A DNA stretch of 16,806 nucleotides from SZUA-1535 sp964594175 (lineage in GTDB: Archaea > Aenigmatarchaeota > Aenigmatarchaeia > Aenigmatarchaeales > SZUA-1535), in contig CAZQLM010000019.1 of assembly GCA_964594175.1 (NCBI GenBank), positions 1 through 16,806 of the forward strand, written 5' to 3'. The position numbers and the translations under genes were made by a program. Shown in pieces: positions 1 to 6,497 of the stretch. The stretch's first letter is position 1, and each line of letters opens with the position of its first letter. The notes under the pieces were generated by a model that was not told where the DNA came from, made no database searches, and saw only the letters and a list, made by a program, of their open reading frames with translations.

Positions 1-16
1 GCTTAATAATAATATA

Positions 17-214
17 TTATTTCTTTTTCTTCTTTTTTTGTTGTTCCTTCTTTCTCTGAACATAAGTCTCAAATTCCTTGGCGGTCATCTTAGCGATTCT
101 TCTTACTGTGGAAACGCTTACTCCGTATTTTTCTGCAATCTCTTTCTGCGTTTTCTTTCCTGTTTCTACAGCTCTTCTAATTTTCCTAATAGTCGCAATA
201 TCTAATCCCGCCAT
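17..214 (-). CDS. small helix-turn-helix protein with poly-lysine tail
   Basis: Protein of 65 residues. Residues 22-42 (TQKEIAEKYGVSVSTVRRIA) read as a homeodomain-like or resolvase-type helix-turn-helix, with the usual glycine-val-ser turn (G31, S33). It resembles the DNA-binding half of recombinases and small archaeal regulators, but no catalytic domain is attached, so DNA binding is the only role that can be inferred. The C-terminus from about residue 53 is almost only Lys, Arg and Gln and ends in six lysines, probably a nucleic-acid contact tail. The ATG at 214 is chosen because an AT-rich TATA-like tract lies about 27 bases upstream (238-250) and no ribosome site is present, which fits a leaderless transcript. 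It is the last gene of the minus-strand block. Its targets are unknown. Confidence 0.72.
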   Translation of the reverse strand: MAGLDIATIRKIRRAVETGKKTQKEIAEKYGVSVSTVRRIAKMTAKEFETYVQRKKEQQKKKKKK

Positions 215-237
215 AATAAAAATTTAATTCAAAAGAA

Positions 238-250
238 ATTTAAAATTTAA
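238..250 (-). promoter_or_regulatory. TATA-like tract for the small HTH gene
   Basis: The minus strand reads TTAAATTTTAAAT, about 24-36 bases upstream of the ATG at 214, at the spacing seen for other leaderless genes here. A T-run just before it (255-262 on the minus strand, CATTTTTTAAGG) could end transcription of the toxin gene upstream. Both are read by eye only. Confidence 0.4.
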
Positions 251-279
251 GCCTTAAAAAATGATTTAGCTTGGTCTTT

Positions 280-726
280 TCAAATTTTTACAACCTCCAA
301 AAACTCAATTCTTTCAAAATCCTCATCAAAAGTTGCGATTTTGTTTATGCCGTAATACTTACATGTAGCCGCTATTAGAGCGTCGTTTGGTAGTAAATTG
401 TAATCTAATTGGATACAAAACGACTCGAAAATTATTTCCTCAGTGATCGGGAGCACTGTCCAGTTAGAAAGCATATCTTTAAGGACTTCGAGCCTTTCTT
501 TTACATCTTCTACACAAGTTCCATTTTCCCAGGCATTTTTAATCTCGTAAAATTTTTCTGAATTTATTTTTTCGCCGACAAGAGAAATTATCACTTTGAA
601 GCACGTTTCTTCCACAACGTTTACAGGCACGAAAACTCTGAACTTATTGATTTTTCTGAAAAGTTCCTCATCCTTGTAAATCAATATTTTCACAAGCACA
701 GAAGTGTCAATTACTATATCTTCCAT
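280..726 (-). CDS. vapC: PIN-domain ribonuclease toxin (VapC-like), pair 1
   Basis: PIN-domain protein, 148 residues from the ATG at 726. The reading frame can be extended to a TTG at 741, but GAGG lies about 9 bases before the ATG, so 726 is preferred. In numbering from 741, the four acidic positions of the PIN metal site are D12 (IVIDTSVL), E44/E45 (NVVEET), D120 (LPNDAL) and D139 (TFDEDF). VapC toxins are Mg-dependent endoribonucleases that cleave tRNA or rRNA. The gene overlaps the upstream DUF104 antitoxin by 20 bases, the usual translational coupling of such pairs. The last about 38 residues are nearly identical to those of the second VapC at 953-1417, while the first two thirds differ strongly. 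The RNA target cannot be predicted. Confidence 0.88.
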   Translation of the reverse strand: MEDIVIDTSVLVKILIYKDEELFRKINKFRVFVPVNVVEETCFKVIISLVGEKINSEKFYEIKNAWENGTCVEDVKERLEVLKDMLSNWTVLPITEEIIFESFCIQLDYNLLPNDALIAATCKYYGINKIATFDEDFERIEFLEVVKI

Positions 727-916
727 AATACGCTTCCTCAAGTTTCTTTTTCGGATAATTTACATCCTTTAATTTTCTCAGTTTTTTAATTATATCTTCT
801 TCTTTTATTTTTTTGGGAATGAGAACGAAAACTTTTGTATGCTGCGATATTTTAACATTCTTTTCCAATAACTTCACAACACCATTTTCGTAAACGCCTT
901 CAACAACTAAAGGCAT
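707..916 (-). CDS. vapB: DUF104 family antitoxin, pair 1
   Basis: Short DUF104 (AF1095-like) antitoxin of about 69 residues. The family hallmark is the N-terminal strand MPLVVEGVYENGVVKLLE, matching the second copy at 1401-1595 (VIEAVYENGVIRPLEKV). DUF104 proteins are encoded directly upstream of PIN toxins in archaea and are taken to bind the toxin and repress the operon. The frame opens at a GTG at 925, but AGGTGA at 927-922 sits 5 bases before the ATG at 916, so the ATG is the better start and the GTG is part of the ribosome site. The C-terminal half is Lys-rich with a YPKKKLEEAYYGRYSN end, probably the toxin-binding tail. It overlaps the vapC start by 20 bases. Confidence 0.82.
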   Translation of the reverse strand: MPLVVEGVYENGVVKLLEKNVKISQHTKVFVLIPKKIKEEDIIKKLRKLKDVNYPKKKLEEAYYGRYSN

Positions 917-919
917 TTT

Positions 920-927
920 CCTCACCT
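920..927 (-). promoter_or_regulatory. Shine-Dalgarno site of DUF104 pair 1
   Basis: The minus strand reads AGGTGAGG, complementary to the archaeal 16S 3' end, 5 bases (counted from AGGTGA) before the ATG at 916. It decides between that ATG and the GTG at 925. Confidence 0.6.
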
Positions 928-952
928 GAAATGAAATAGTTTTTTTCTATAT

Positions 953-1417
953 TTAAACCTTCACCACTTCAAGAAAATCCACTCTCTCAAAATCCTCATC
1001 AAAAGTTGTGATTTTGTTTATGCCGTAATAATTACATGTAGCAGCAATCAAAGCGTCGTTGGGAAGAATCGAGTATTTATAAGATATTTCAACAGCCATT
1101 TTCAGCACTTCCTCGTTTATGCAGCAAAGCCTTATAATTCCCGCTCTCATAAATTCTAAGATAAAATTTTCCACATAAAGTCTCACATTTTCAAATTGAT
1201 CAGCATGTTTTTTATACATCTCTCTGAGAGTATATTTTCCGGTTTTGCCAAATTTATTTTCGCATTCGATAAACAAAAGCTTAAAAAATGTTTCCTCTAC
1301 CACGTTAGGAGAAACGAAAACCTCGTGCCCATTGACGAGAAAATCCAGAATATTCACAGCCTTTTCTATACCGTAAAAATGCCTTATGAAAACGCTGGAA
1401 TCAACAAATACCTTCAT
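953..1417 (-). CDS. vapC: PIN-domain ribonuclease toxin (VapC-like), pair 2
   Basis: PIN toxin of 154 residues, the usual VapC size. The metal-binding acids are D6 (VFVDSSVF), E41/E42 (NVVEET), D121 (LPNDAL) and D140 (TFDEDF). A GAGAGG ribosome site (1429-1424) lies 6 bases before the ATG at 1417. The gene overlaps its DUF104 antitoxin (1401-1595) by 17 bases. Residues from LPNDA onward are almost the same as in the toxin at 280-726: 54 of 56 bases match between 987-1042 and 314-369, while the middle of the protein is unrelated by eye. That region is where specificity loops usually lie, so the two toxins may cut different RNAs. A third copy of this tail survives as a relic at 9673-9723. Confidence 0.88.
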   Translation of the reverse strand: MKVFVDSSVFIRHFYGIEKAVNILDFLVNGHEVFVSPNVVEETFFKLLFIECENKFGKTGKYTLREMYKKHADQFENVRLYVENFILEFMRAGIIRLCCINEEVLKMAVEISYKYSILPNDALIAATCNYYGINKITTFDEDFERVDFLEVVKV

Positions 1418-1595
1418 TCTCGAACCTCTCTTCCAATCTTTTTATCGTTTCTTCCGAAAGATGAGAAAAAATGAACTTTCTCACATCTATCTTTTTTTCT
1501 ATTATTATCTTCAGTTTCTCTCCTTCCCTTATCTCAACCTTCTCCAAAGGTCTAATAACACCGTTTTCATAAACAGCTTCTATTACCTTCGGCAT
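1401..1595 (-). CDS. vapB: DUF104 family antitoxin, pair 2
   Basis: Antitoxin of 64 residues with a classic DUF104 start: VIEAVYENGVIRPLEKV at residues 4-20, then a second strand GEKLKIIIEKK. A full Shine-Dalgarno site, GAGGTGAT (1608-1601), is 5 bases before the ATG. The C-terminal half, RKFIFSHLSEETIKRLEERF, is predicted helical and should wrap the PIN toxin encoded next. It overlaps that toxin by 17 bases. It is related to the antitoxin at 707-916, but the two C-termini differ, as expected if each is matched to its own toxin. Confidence 0.87.
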   Translation of the reverse strand: MPKVIEAVYENGVIRPLEKVEIREGEKLKIIIEKKIDVRKFIFSHLSEETIKRLEERFENEGIC

Positions 1596-1600
1596 TCAAA

Positions 1601-1608
1601 ATCACCTC
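1601..1608 (-). promoter_or_regulatory. Shine-Dalgarno site of DUF104 pair 2
   Basis: The minus strand reads GAGGTGAT, a full match to the archaeal anti-SD, 5 bases before the ATG at 1595. It shows that this genome uses SD-led translation inside operons as well as leaderless starts. Confidence 0.7.
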
Positions 1609-1617
1609 TTCTGAAAG

Positions 1618-1745
1618 AATTTTTGCAACAAGCATTTTTAAACATTAACATCGCCAATTTTTTAACAGAATTTTCGTCCATTCTGCAACCTCTGAGCTTG
1701 AGAACAAGATCCAGATTTCCTTTTTGGTTTAAATATTCAAAAAGA
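1618..1745 (-). pseudogene. relic of an antitoxin-like gene (copy A)
   Basis: Between the HepT stop and the DUF104 pair, the minus strand encodes a fragment, LFEYLNQKGNLDLVLKLRGC, followed by RMDENSVKKL, closed upstream by an in-frame stop. The part 1656-1702 matches 2608-2655 at nearly every base (one T insertion and a few substitutions). There the same peptide runs on into KIDEMMEKW and overlaps a PIN-toxin start. This copy loses the match after VKKL. It is therefore read as a dead copy of an antitoxin C-terminus. The antitoxin family is not recognised. The rest of 1596-1847 shows nothing else that can be supported. Confidence 0.5.
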
Positions 1746-1847
1746 CCGGCACCTCAAAACCAAAGACGATACAGCTTCATCATCGCCTTTCTTTTTTCCG
1801 GAACAACCGTCTTTATTCTCTTTTTTGGAATACAGGTTCATTCCCAC

Positions 1848-2186
1848 TCACTCAAGCTCTTTCAGAATTCTCCCTATCTTCTCCTTAAGCTCGGGTAAAT
1901 CGCGTTCAACTATCTCCCACACAAGCTCAAGATCAACCCCGAAGTATTCGTGTATCAGCACGTCTCTGGTTCCCGCGATTTGTTTCCACGGAATTTCGGG
2001 ATATTTCTCTCTGAACTCGTGCGGAATGTTTTTCACAGCTTCACCTATGATTTCGAGTTTTCTGAGAACAGCATCCTGAGTTTTCCTGTCTTCCATAAAC
2101 GCTTCCCTGTTCATATCCTGCGTGTACTCTTCGATCGCCTCTATGCACTCGAGTATATGAAGCAGAAACATCTTCACGTCCTTCAT
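1848..2186 (-). CDS. hepT: HepT-family HEPN ribonuclease toxin (DUF86)
   Basis: Protein of 112 residues, typical of DUF86/HepT. The HEPN active site Rx4HxY is complete: R74, H79 and Y81 in GTRDVLIHEYF. Known HepT toxins are RNases, and the partner MntA silences them by adding AMP to the tyrosine of this motif, so Y81 is the predicted target. The upstream helix MFLLHILECIEAIEEYT and the IGEAVKNIP segment are also family features. The ATG at 2186 overlaps the stop of the MntA-like gene as ATGA (2183-2186), so the two are translationally coupled. All key residues are present, so the toxin should be active. Confidence 0.9.
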   Translation of the reverse strand: MKDVKMFLLHILECIEAIEEYTQDMNREAFMEDRKTQDAVLRKLEIIGEAVKNIPHEFREKYPEIPWKQIAGTRDVLIHEYFGVDLELVWEIVERDLPELKEKIGRILKELE

Positions 2187-2467
2187 AGAATATCGACCTT
2201 CTCCTTCAGAATTCTCTCTTTCAGAAGGGGATGGAGGGATTTGTAGGTCAGAACATCAACTTCTCTCTTTAACTTCTCCTCAAGCTCTATCTTCAACCCA
2301 GCAAGATCGAGCAGGCTTTTTCTTCCCTCAAACTCAATGAGCAGGTCAATATCGCTATCCTCTCCCATCTCTCCCCGCACGATCGAGCCAAATAAGCTTG
2401 CTCTCTTCACACCGTACTTTTTGAGCACCGGAAGCACAGCATTCTTTATTTTCTCGATAGATTCCAC
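2183..2467 (-). CDS. mntA: MntA-type minimal nucleotidyltransferase antitoxin
   Basis: Minimal nucleotidyltransferase of about 94-97 residues. The motif GSx10DxD is exact: G30-S31, then D42 and D44 (SDIDLLIEF), with D74 (REVDVLTY) as third acid; numbering is from the GTG at 2476. In MntA-HepT systems this enzyme transfers AMP to the HEPN tyrosine of the toxin. Three GTG codons (2476, 2473, 2467) can start the frame. AGGTGGTG at 2478-2471 is best spaced for the GTG at 2467, which is chosen here. It precedes hepT with a 4-base overlap, the usual order of such pairs. It could be mis-named only if the pair acts in another HEPN/MNT role. Confidence 0.88.
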   Translation of the reverse strand: MESIEKIKNAVLPVLKKYGVKRASLFGSIVRGEMGEDSDIDLLIEFEGRKSLLDLAGLKIELEEKLKREVDVLTYKSLHPLLKERILKEKVDIL

Positions 2468-2470
2468 CTG

Positions 2471-2478
2471 CACCACCT
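2471..2478 (-). promoter_or_regulatory. Shine-Dalgarno site of the MntA-like gene
   Basis: The minus strand reads AGGTGGTG. Its AGGTG core is 6 bases before the GTG at 2467, but it overlaps the two earlier GTG codons, which argues against those as starts. Confidence 0.5.
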
Positions 2479-2515
2479 GATTATTTTTTTCTTCCCTAAC
2501 TTAAAAAATTTTGAT

Positions 2516-2590
2516 TTACCCAGCTGAAATAACTTTTTCATTATTTTTAGCTATTTCGATTATTATCGATGTATCAAGGATTCCTTCCAT
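2516..2590 (-). pseudogene. truncated PIN toxin start (VapC N-terminus relic)
   Basis: ATG at 2590 opens a 24-codon frame, MEGILDTSIIIEIAKNNEKV then ISAG and a stop. ILDTSIIIEIA is the first strand and first metal-binding aspartate of a PIN domain. The rest of the domain is missing. It overlaps the end of an antitoxin-like fragment just upstream, as in a VapBC pair, so it is read as a decayed toxin gene rather than a real peptide. Confidence 0.6.
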
Positions 2591-2655
2591 TTTTCCATCA
2601 TCTCATCAATTTTTTTAACAGAATTTTCATCCATCCTGCAACCTCTGAGTTTGAG
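2587..2655 (-). pseudogene. relic of an antitoxin-like gene (copy B)
   Basis: The minus strand encodes LKLRGCRMDENSVKKIDEMM, then EKWKESLIHR and a stop, with an in-frame stop just before it. It ends overlapping the PIN fragment start at 2590 and matches copy A at 1656-1702. Together with that fragment it is the remains of a toxin-antitoxin pair of a type different from the two intact DUF104 pairs. Confidence 0.5.
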
Positions 2656-2855
2656 TTAAGAAAAATTCGAACACCGTGAATTTCTGCTATCGCCTGCAAA
2701 ACAAAGAGAAAAAAAGTAAGGAAAGGACAACCTCTTTCTGCCTTGGCTTTACCACAGCTCCACCCATATACCAATTACCAGATTTCCTGCAAAGAATTCG
2801 CAGAAGAAAAAGCAAAGAGAAAAAAGGAAAAGGGAAATGATTTTTTTCTTTTCTT
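2656..2855. other. gene-poor stretch with decayed coding traces
   Basis: This is the rest of the 379-base gap between the MntA-like gene and the surface-protein gene. No intact gene was found. Two traces are visible on the minus strand: a phrase reading VLQAIAEIHGVRIFL (about 2660-2705) that could be from the end of a PIN domain, and the surface-protein tail relic described separately. The purine-rich stretch near 2801-2850 reads as T-rich on the minus strand and may end transcription of the surface gene. Confidence 0.4.
2749..2802 (-). pseudogene. possible C-terminal tail of a second surface protein
   Basis: The minus strand encodes EFFAGNLVIGIWVELW followed by a stop. The intact neighbour upstream ends PFYVWIELY and has VFFAAEVDTSG earlier, so this looks like the end of a paralogue with the same last strand. 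It has no start and only about 18 codons, so chance similarity is possible. Confidence 0.35.
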
Positions 2856-3560
2856 TTAGTAGAGTTCTATCCAGACATAGAAAGGTGTGGCTGTTGTATC
2901 GCTTTCACCGTTTTCTGGGAGTATTGCTTGATAGTCTGCTGACTCACCATTATATGCTAATATTCCACTAGTATCTACTTCTGCTGCAAAGAATACGTCT
3001 GCATTTGCTGTATCTAAGATAGCATAAGTTTTCCACTTCTCTGCACCTGAATTATCCCATGTCTTAGCATATACTGTGTTAGTTGGATTCGTTAACCAAT
3101 AAAAATTAGTACTTCCTGTATACTTGAAGGTATTAGAACAACTGTCACTTACTCCTGTAGAATCAGCAACCCATGTGAAGTTGTTTCCAATATCTGTACA
3201 TGTTGCATTGTCAAGATTATTCCAGTCAATTGTTTGATCGTCATCAAAGATTACATATGTAACTACTGCATCCCACTCATACATTTTGTTACTATTAGCA
3301 TCACCAAGCACTATCGTTCCATTAACATGACCGTAGATACCTGCCCAGTGAGGTGTTGGCATGTGAGAAGTGATATTTGCAAAAGTAATGTTTCCTGCTT
3401 CTACACTTACTTGGCCTGGAGAAGCTATTGAAGAAAACTCTCCTTTATCCTCTGTAGCTGTTGTATATGCTGGTGCCGGAGTTACTGCCATTGCTATTGG
3501 CACTCCTGCCATTAAAATCGCTGTTATGGCTACCCAAATTTTTAAAAATCTTTCTTTCAT
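2856..3560 (-). CDS. secreted surface protein with N-glycosylation sites
   Basis: Protein of 234 residues. Residues 1-25 are a Sec signal peptide: KERFLK, a hydrophobic core AITAILMAGVPIA, and cleavage likely after AMA (25). The mature part is rich in Asn, Thr, Asp and Trp and has five N-glycosylation sequons, including GNITF, NITS and VNGT. The segment AGNIT...HWAGIYGHVNGTIVLGD...MYEW looks like a family of archaeal, especially DPANN, secreted proteins of beta-sandwich type, but I cannot name it. It ends in a strand FYVWIELY with no membrane anchor or sorting signal, so it is either released or assembled at the surface. Two cysteines (ATCTD, DSCSN) could form a disulfide. TTTATATA is centred about 29 bases before the ATG. 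Confidence 0.75.
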   Translation of the reverse strand: MKERFLKIWVAITAILMAGVPIAMAVTPAPAYTTATEDKGEFSSIASPGQVSVEAGNITFANITSHMPTPHWAGIYGHVNGTIVLGDANSNKMYEWDAVVTYVIFDDDQTIDWNNLDNATCTDIGNNFTWVADSTGVSDSCSNTFKYTGSTNFYWLTNPTNTVYAKTWDNSGAEKWKTYAILDTANADVFFAAEVDTSGILAYNGESADYQAILPENGESDTTATPFYVWIELY

Positions 3561-3585
3561 GGTTTATTTTTTAATAAAACTCGAT

Positions 3586-3593
3586 ATATAAAA
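3586..3593 (-). promoter_or_regulatory. TATA box of the surface-protein gene
   Basis: The minus strand reads TTTATATA, centred about 29 bases before the ATG at 3560. There is no SD site, so the mRNA is predicted to be leaderless and, with such a strong box, probably abundant. Confidence 0.6.
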
Positions 3594-3604
3594 TTATCTG
3601 CAGT

Positions 3605-5023
3605 TCAGTAAACTTTTGATTTTTCTTTTTCGAATAACTTTTCCAAATCCCTTAAATCAAAGCAGTAAACCTTTTTTCCTTCAAACTCGCATATTTTCTT
3701 GCTAAAACTCTTTGCAAATATAGCAAAACTTTCTTTTCGCTTTGCATTGTGCCACTGAACGTATTGAGCTTTTTCAGCAAGCTCTTTGCAGATTTTTTTA
3801 GCGTTTACCTTTTCTTGCCACTTGCACTCTGCGAATAAAATTTCCTTGGTTTGATCGTTTAGAGCAAGAATATCTATTTCGTAAACTTCTCTGGTTTCGG
3901 GAATCTTGCCCCACTGCCTGCCAGCACGTGCGAAATCAAACTTCCTGAGCACGATTTTGCGGCATAATCTTTCAAAAACTCCTGAAAAAAACTGCGGGAA
4001 TTCGCTCTTTATTTTTTCCAGAACCCTTTCGCCAAATCCCTCTTCTACGAGCCATTTGTTCGGATAAATAAATTTAAACCAGAAATTGAGATAGTTATCG
4101 CTCAGATAATAAAGCCTTTTCTTGCTTTTGCTCGATTCAGTAACAGGAAGTTCATAATCCACGAATTTAACCGTTTCAAGCGTGGCTAAATATCTCGACA
4201 CAGCGGACTTATCCAGGCCTGTTTCGTTGGAAATCTCGCCCAGTTTTCTCTTACCTTCTGCTATCGCTCTTAGAATGAGCATGTAGTTTCTCGGTTCTCT
4301 GAACTCCTGCCTTAACAGATTTTCCGCCTCTTCGTAAAGAAAACCGCCTTTCCAGAGAAACTGTTCCTTTACGTTTTCAAAAACACTTTTTCTCGGATCG
4401 AACTTCAGCAGGTAGAGAGGTATTCCTCCCAAAATGCTGTAGGTGTAGAGAATACTTTCAAAATCGTAAAAAGGGAAGAAATCCTTCAAAAACCTTATTT
4501 CGAGCTCGGTTAATTTCCATTGCGCGCTTCTCCTCCCGTAAAGCGGGCTTCTGTATCCCAAAACTTCTGTTTCCATCATTCCTATGCTCGAACCGCAGAG
4601 AATGAGAAGCGTTTTCGTGTTTTTAAGAATCTCGTCCCATATTTTCTGGAACTGCGAAACCACTCCCCTGTCCATTTCGATTAGATAGGGAAACTCGTCG
4701 AATACTATTATTATTTTTTCCTCCCTCAATCTCCTCTCTACGGCTTTGAAAACGGATTCAAAATCTCTTGCGCTAATATCTTTCAGCCATTCCTCTCCCA
4801 GTTTTTCCGCAACAATTTCCTTAAATTTTTCGACATTTTTCTGAACCGGCTGCCTTTCGCAGAGGTAGTAAACGGAGTTTTTCGAGGCAATGAAATTTTT
4901 TATTAACTCCGTTTTTCCAACCCGTCTTCTGCCATAGATGATTATCAAGCTGCTTTTCCCTTTTTTGTAAAACCTCTCTAAAAACTCCAGTTCCTCCTTT
5001 CTGTCTACAAAACGTTGATTCAT
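3605..5023 (-). CDS. archaeal AAA+ ATPase with DUF234 C-terminus, array copy 1
   Basis: ATPase of 472 residues, normal for the archaeal ATPase_2 + DUF234 family. Walker A is GRRRVGKT (31-38), Walker B is IIIVFDEF (D109, E110), and a sensor-like LLILCGSS lies near 139-146. A winged helix follows (GEISNETGLDKSAVSRYLAT), then FWFKFIYP at the start of DUF234. The C-terminus has D384 (YEIDILAL), E399 and K401 (FAECKWQ), a spacing like PD-(D/E)XK nucleases, but cleavage is unproven. The function of the family is unknown; a defence, mobility or DNA-handling role is often suggested. It is one of four tandem paralogues. The last about 55 residues (YVQWHN..KRKESFAIFAKSFSKK) are almost the same in all. 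It is the most downstream copy, 18 bases after copy 2. Confidence 0.87.
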   Translation of the reverse strand: MNQRFVDRKEELEFLERFYKKGKSSLIIIYGRRRVGKTELIKNFIASKNSVYYLCERQPVQKNVEKFKEIVAEKLGEEWLKDISARDFESVFKAVERRLREEKIIIVFDEFPYLIEMDRGVVSQFQKIWDEILKNTKTLLILCGSSIGMMETEVLGYRSPLYGRRSAQWKLTELEIRFLKDFFPFYDFESILYTYSILGGIPLYLLKFDPRKSVFENVKEQFLWKGGFLYEEAENLLRQEFREPRNYMLILRAIAEGKRKLGEISNETGLDKSAVSRYLATLETVKFVDYELPVTESSKSKKRLYYLSDNYLNFWFKFIYPNKWLVEEGFGERVLEKIKSEFPQFFSGVFERLCRKIVLRKFDFARAGRQWGKIPETREVYEIDILALNDQTKEILFAECKWQEKVNAKKICKELAEKAQYVQWHNAKRKESFAIFAKSFSKKICEFEGKKVYCFDLRDLEKLFEKEKSKVY

Positions 5024-5041
5024 GATTATAATAATTTTGAA

Positions 5042-6475
5042 TCAACTATTTAAACATTTTTCGAATAACTTTTCCAAATCCCTCAAATCAAAGCAGTAAA
5101 CCTTTTTTCCTTCAAATTCATTAATACGCTTCGAAAAGCTTTTCGCGAATATTGCAAAACTCTCTTTTCGCTTATCGTTGTGCCACTGCACGTATTGAGC
5201 TTTTTCAGCAAGCTCTTTGACTATCCTTCTTGCATTAACTTTGCTTTGCCATTTACATTCAGCGAATAAAATTTCTTTGCTCAGCTCATTCAAGGCAACG
5301 AGGTCTATTTCGTATGTTTCTTTTGTTTTCGGAATTCTTCCCCATTGCCTGCCGATTTTCGTGAAAAAAAGTTCTTTGAAAAAATATTTTTTTCTGATGA
5401 GCTCTTCAACGAGAAGCTCAAACATATACCCCAAATACTGCGGAAATTCTTTTTTTATGCGTGCAAGCACGGCATCTTCTCTATACGCTTCCAACTCAAC
5501 TTTGTTCGGATATACGAACCTGAACCAAAAGTTAAAATAAGGATCCGTTATCTCGTACAGCCTTCCTTTAAACCTTTTAGATTCCGTTACTGGAATTCTC
5601 TCCTGAATTATTTTAACCTCTTTCAAAACTTCTAAGTACTTCGATACCATACTTTTGTCCAAATAGGCGAAGCTGCAAATCTTTCCAAGACTTCTGTAAC
5701 CGAAAGATATTGCTTTCAATATCAATTTGTAGTTTCTCGGTTCCCTGAATTCCTCTCTCAGCAATATCTCTGCTTCTTCGTAGAGATAAGAGCCCTTTGT
5801 TATAAAATTCTTCAAATTTTCCCAAAATCTCAGTTTAGCATTAAATTTTTGAATATACGCCGGAACTCCGCCAACAACGCTCCAGGCATTTATCAGTTCT
5901 TCTGTGGAATATGTAGGCAAAAACTCTTTCAAATAAACAAAATCCAGAGAATTTAACAAAAAACTTGATGTCCTTCTCCCGTAAAGAGGGCTTTTCTTGG
6001 AGAGAATCTTTCTTTCCATTATTGAAATATACGATCCACAAAGGATCAGCATAATGTTCTCTTTTCTTAATATCTCGTCCCATATTTTCTGGAATATGGA
6101 AGGAATGTGAGGATTCGAAATGATTAAATACGGAAATTCGTCGAATACTATTATTATTTTTTTGTTTTTCGGAAAATTCTTATGATTCACAAAAGAGGAA
6201 AAAAGAGAATACCAGCTTTCGAATTTAACTGAAGCGAAATTTTTGTCATTCAAAAATTCTGCGAATCTTTTCTTAAGCTCTTCTATGTTCATCTCGTCCC
6301 CTTCGGTAGAGCACAGGTAATATACAGCGTCTTTATTCTCTATGAATTTAAGTATCAGCTCGCTTTTTCCTATCCTCCTTCTCCCGTAAATTATAATAAA
6401 ACTTGGGTGCTCAGAATTGTATTCCCTTTCAAGCAGTTTGAGTTCTCTTTTCCTATTTACAAATCGTTGAATCAT
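5042..6475 (-). CDS. archaeal AAA+ ATPase with DUF234 C-terminus, array copy 2
   Basis: 477 residues. Walker A GRRRIGKS (31-38), Walker B IIIVFDEF (D112, E113), then LILCGS, LYGRRTSS and a winged helix (GKICSFAYLDKSMVSKYLEV). The DUF234 part has FWFRFVYP and the nuclease-like set D391 (YEIDLVAL), E406 and K408 (FAECKWQ). It shares the RQWGRIPKTKETYEID lead-in with copy 1 (RQWGKIPETREVYEID), unlike copies 3 and 4. Its 3' DNA, however, is closest to the dead fifth copy: 5111-5206 and 9365-9460 differ at only six of 96 positions. All active-site residues are present, so nothing suggests it is inactive. It may form a homo- or hetero-hexamer with its paralogues, which is inference only. Confidence 0.87.
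   Translation of the reverse strand: MIQRFVNRKRELKLLEREYNSEHPSFIIIYGRRRIGKSELILKFIENKDAVYYLCSTEGDEMNIEELKKRFAEFLNDKNFASVKFESWYSLFSSFVNHKNFPKNKKIIIVFDEFPYLIISNPHIPSIFQKIWDEILRKENIMLILCGSYISIMERKILSKKSPLYGRRTSSFLLNSLDFVYLKEFLPTYSTEELINAWSVVGGVPAYIQKFNAKLRFWENLKNFITKGSYLYEEAEILLREEFREPRNYKLILKAISFGYRSLGKICSFAYLDKSMVSKYLEVLKEVKIIQERIPVTESKRFKGRLYEITDPYFNFWFRFVYPNKVELEAYREDAVLARIKKEFPQYLGYMFELLVEELIRKKYFFKELFFTKIGRQWGRIPKTKETYEIDLVALNELSKEILFAECKWQSKVNARRIVKELAEKAQYVQWHNDKRKESFAIFAKSFSKRINEFEGKKVYCFDLRDLEKLFEKCLNS
5047..5054 (-). promoter_or_regulatory. TATA box of ATPase copy 1
   Basis: The minus strand reads TTTAAATA, centred about 27 bases before the ATG at 5023. It lies inside the last codons of copy 2, whose end LNS and stop are encoded by the box itself. 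There is no SD site. Confidence 0.6.
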
Positions 6476-6497
6476 AAGTATTATACTTTATTCTCAA

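Noticed and set aside
1386..1898. Plus-strand open frame of 170 codons
   Set aside because: It runs antisense across a well-supported DUF104 antitoxin and its toxin start, has Phe/Leu/Ser-rich low-complexity content and no domain; read as an antisense shadow.
2660..2705. Minus-strand phrase VLQAIAEIHGVRIFL as the end of a PIN domain
   Set aside because: Too short and not joined in frame to the PIN start at 2590; kept only as a note on decayed DNA.
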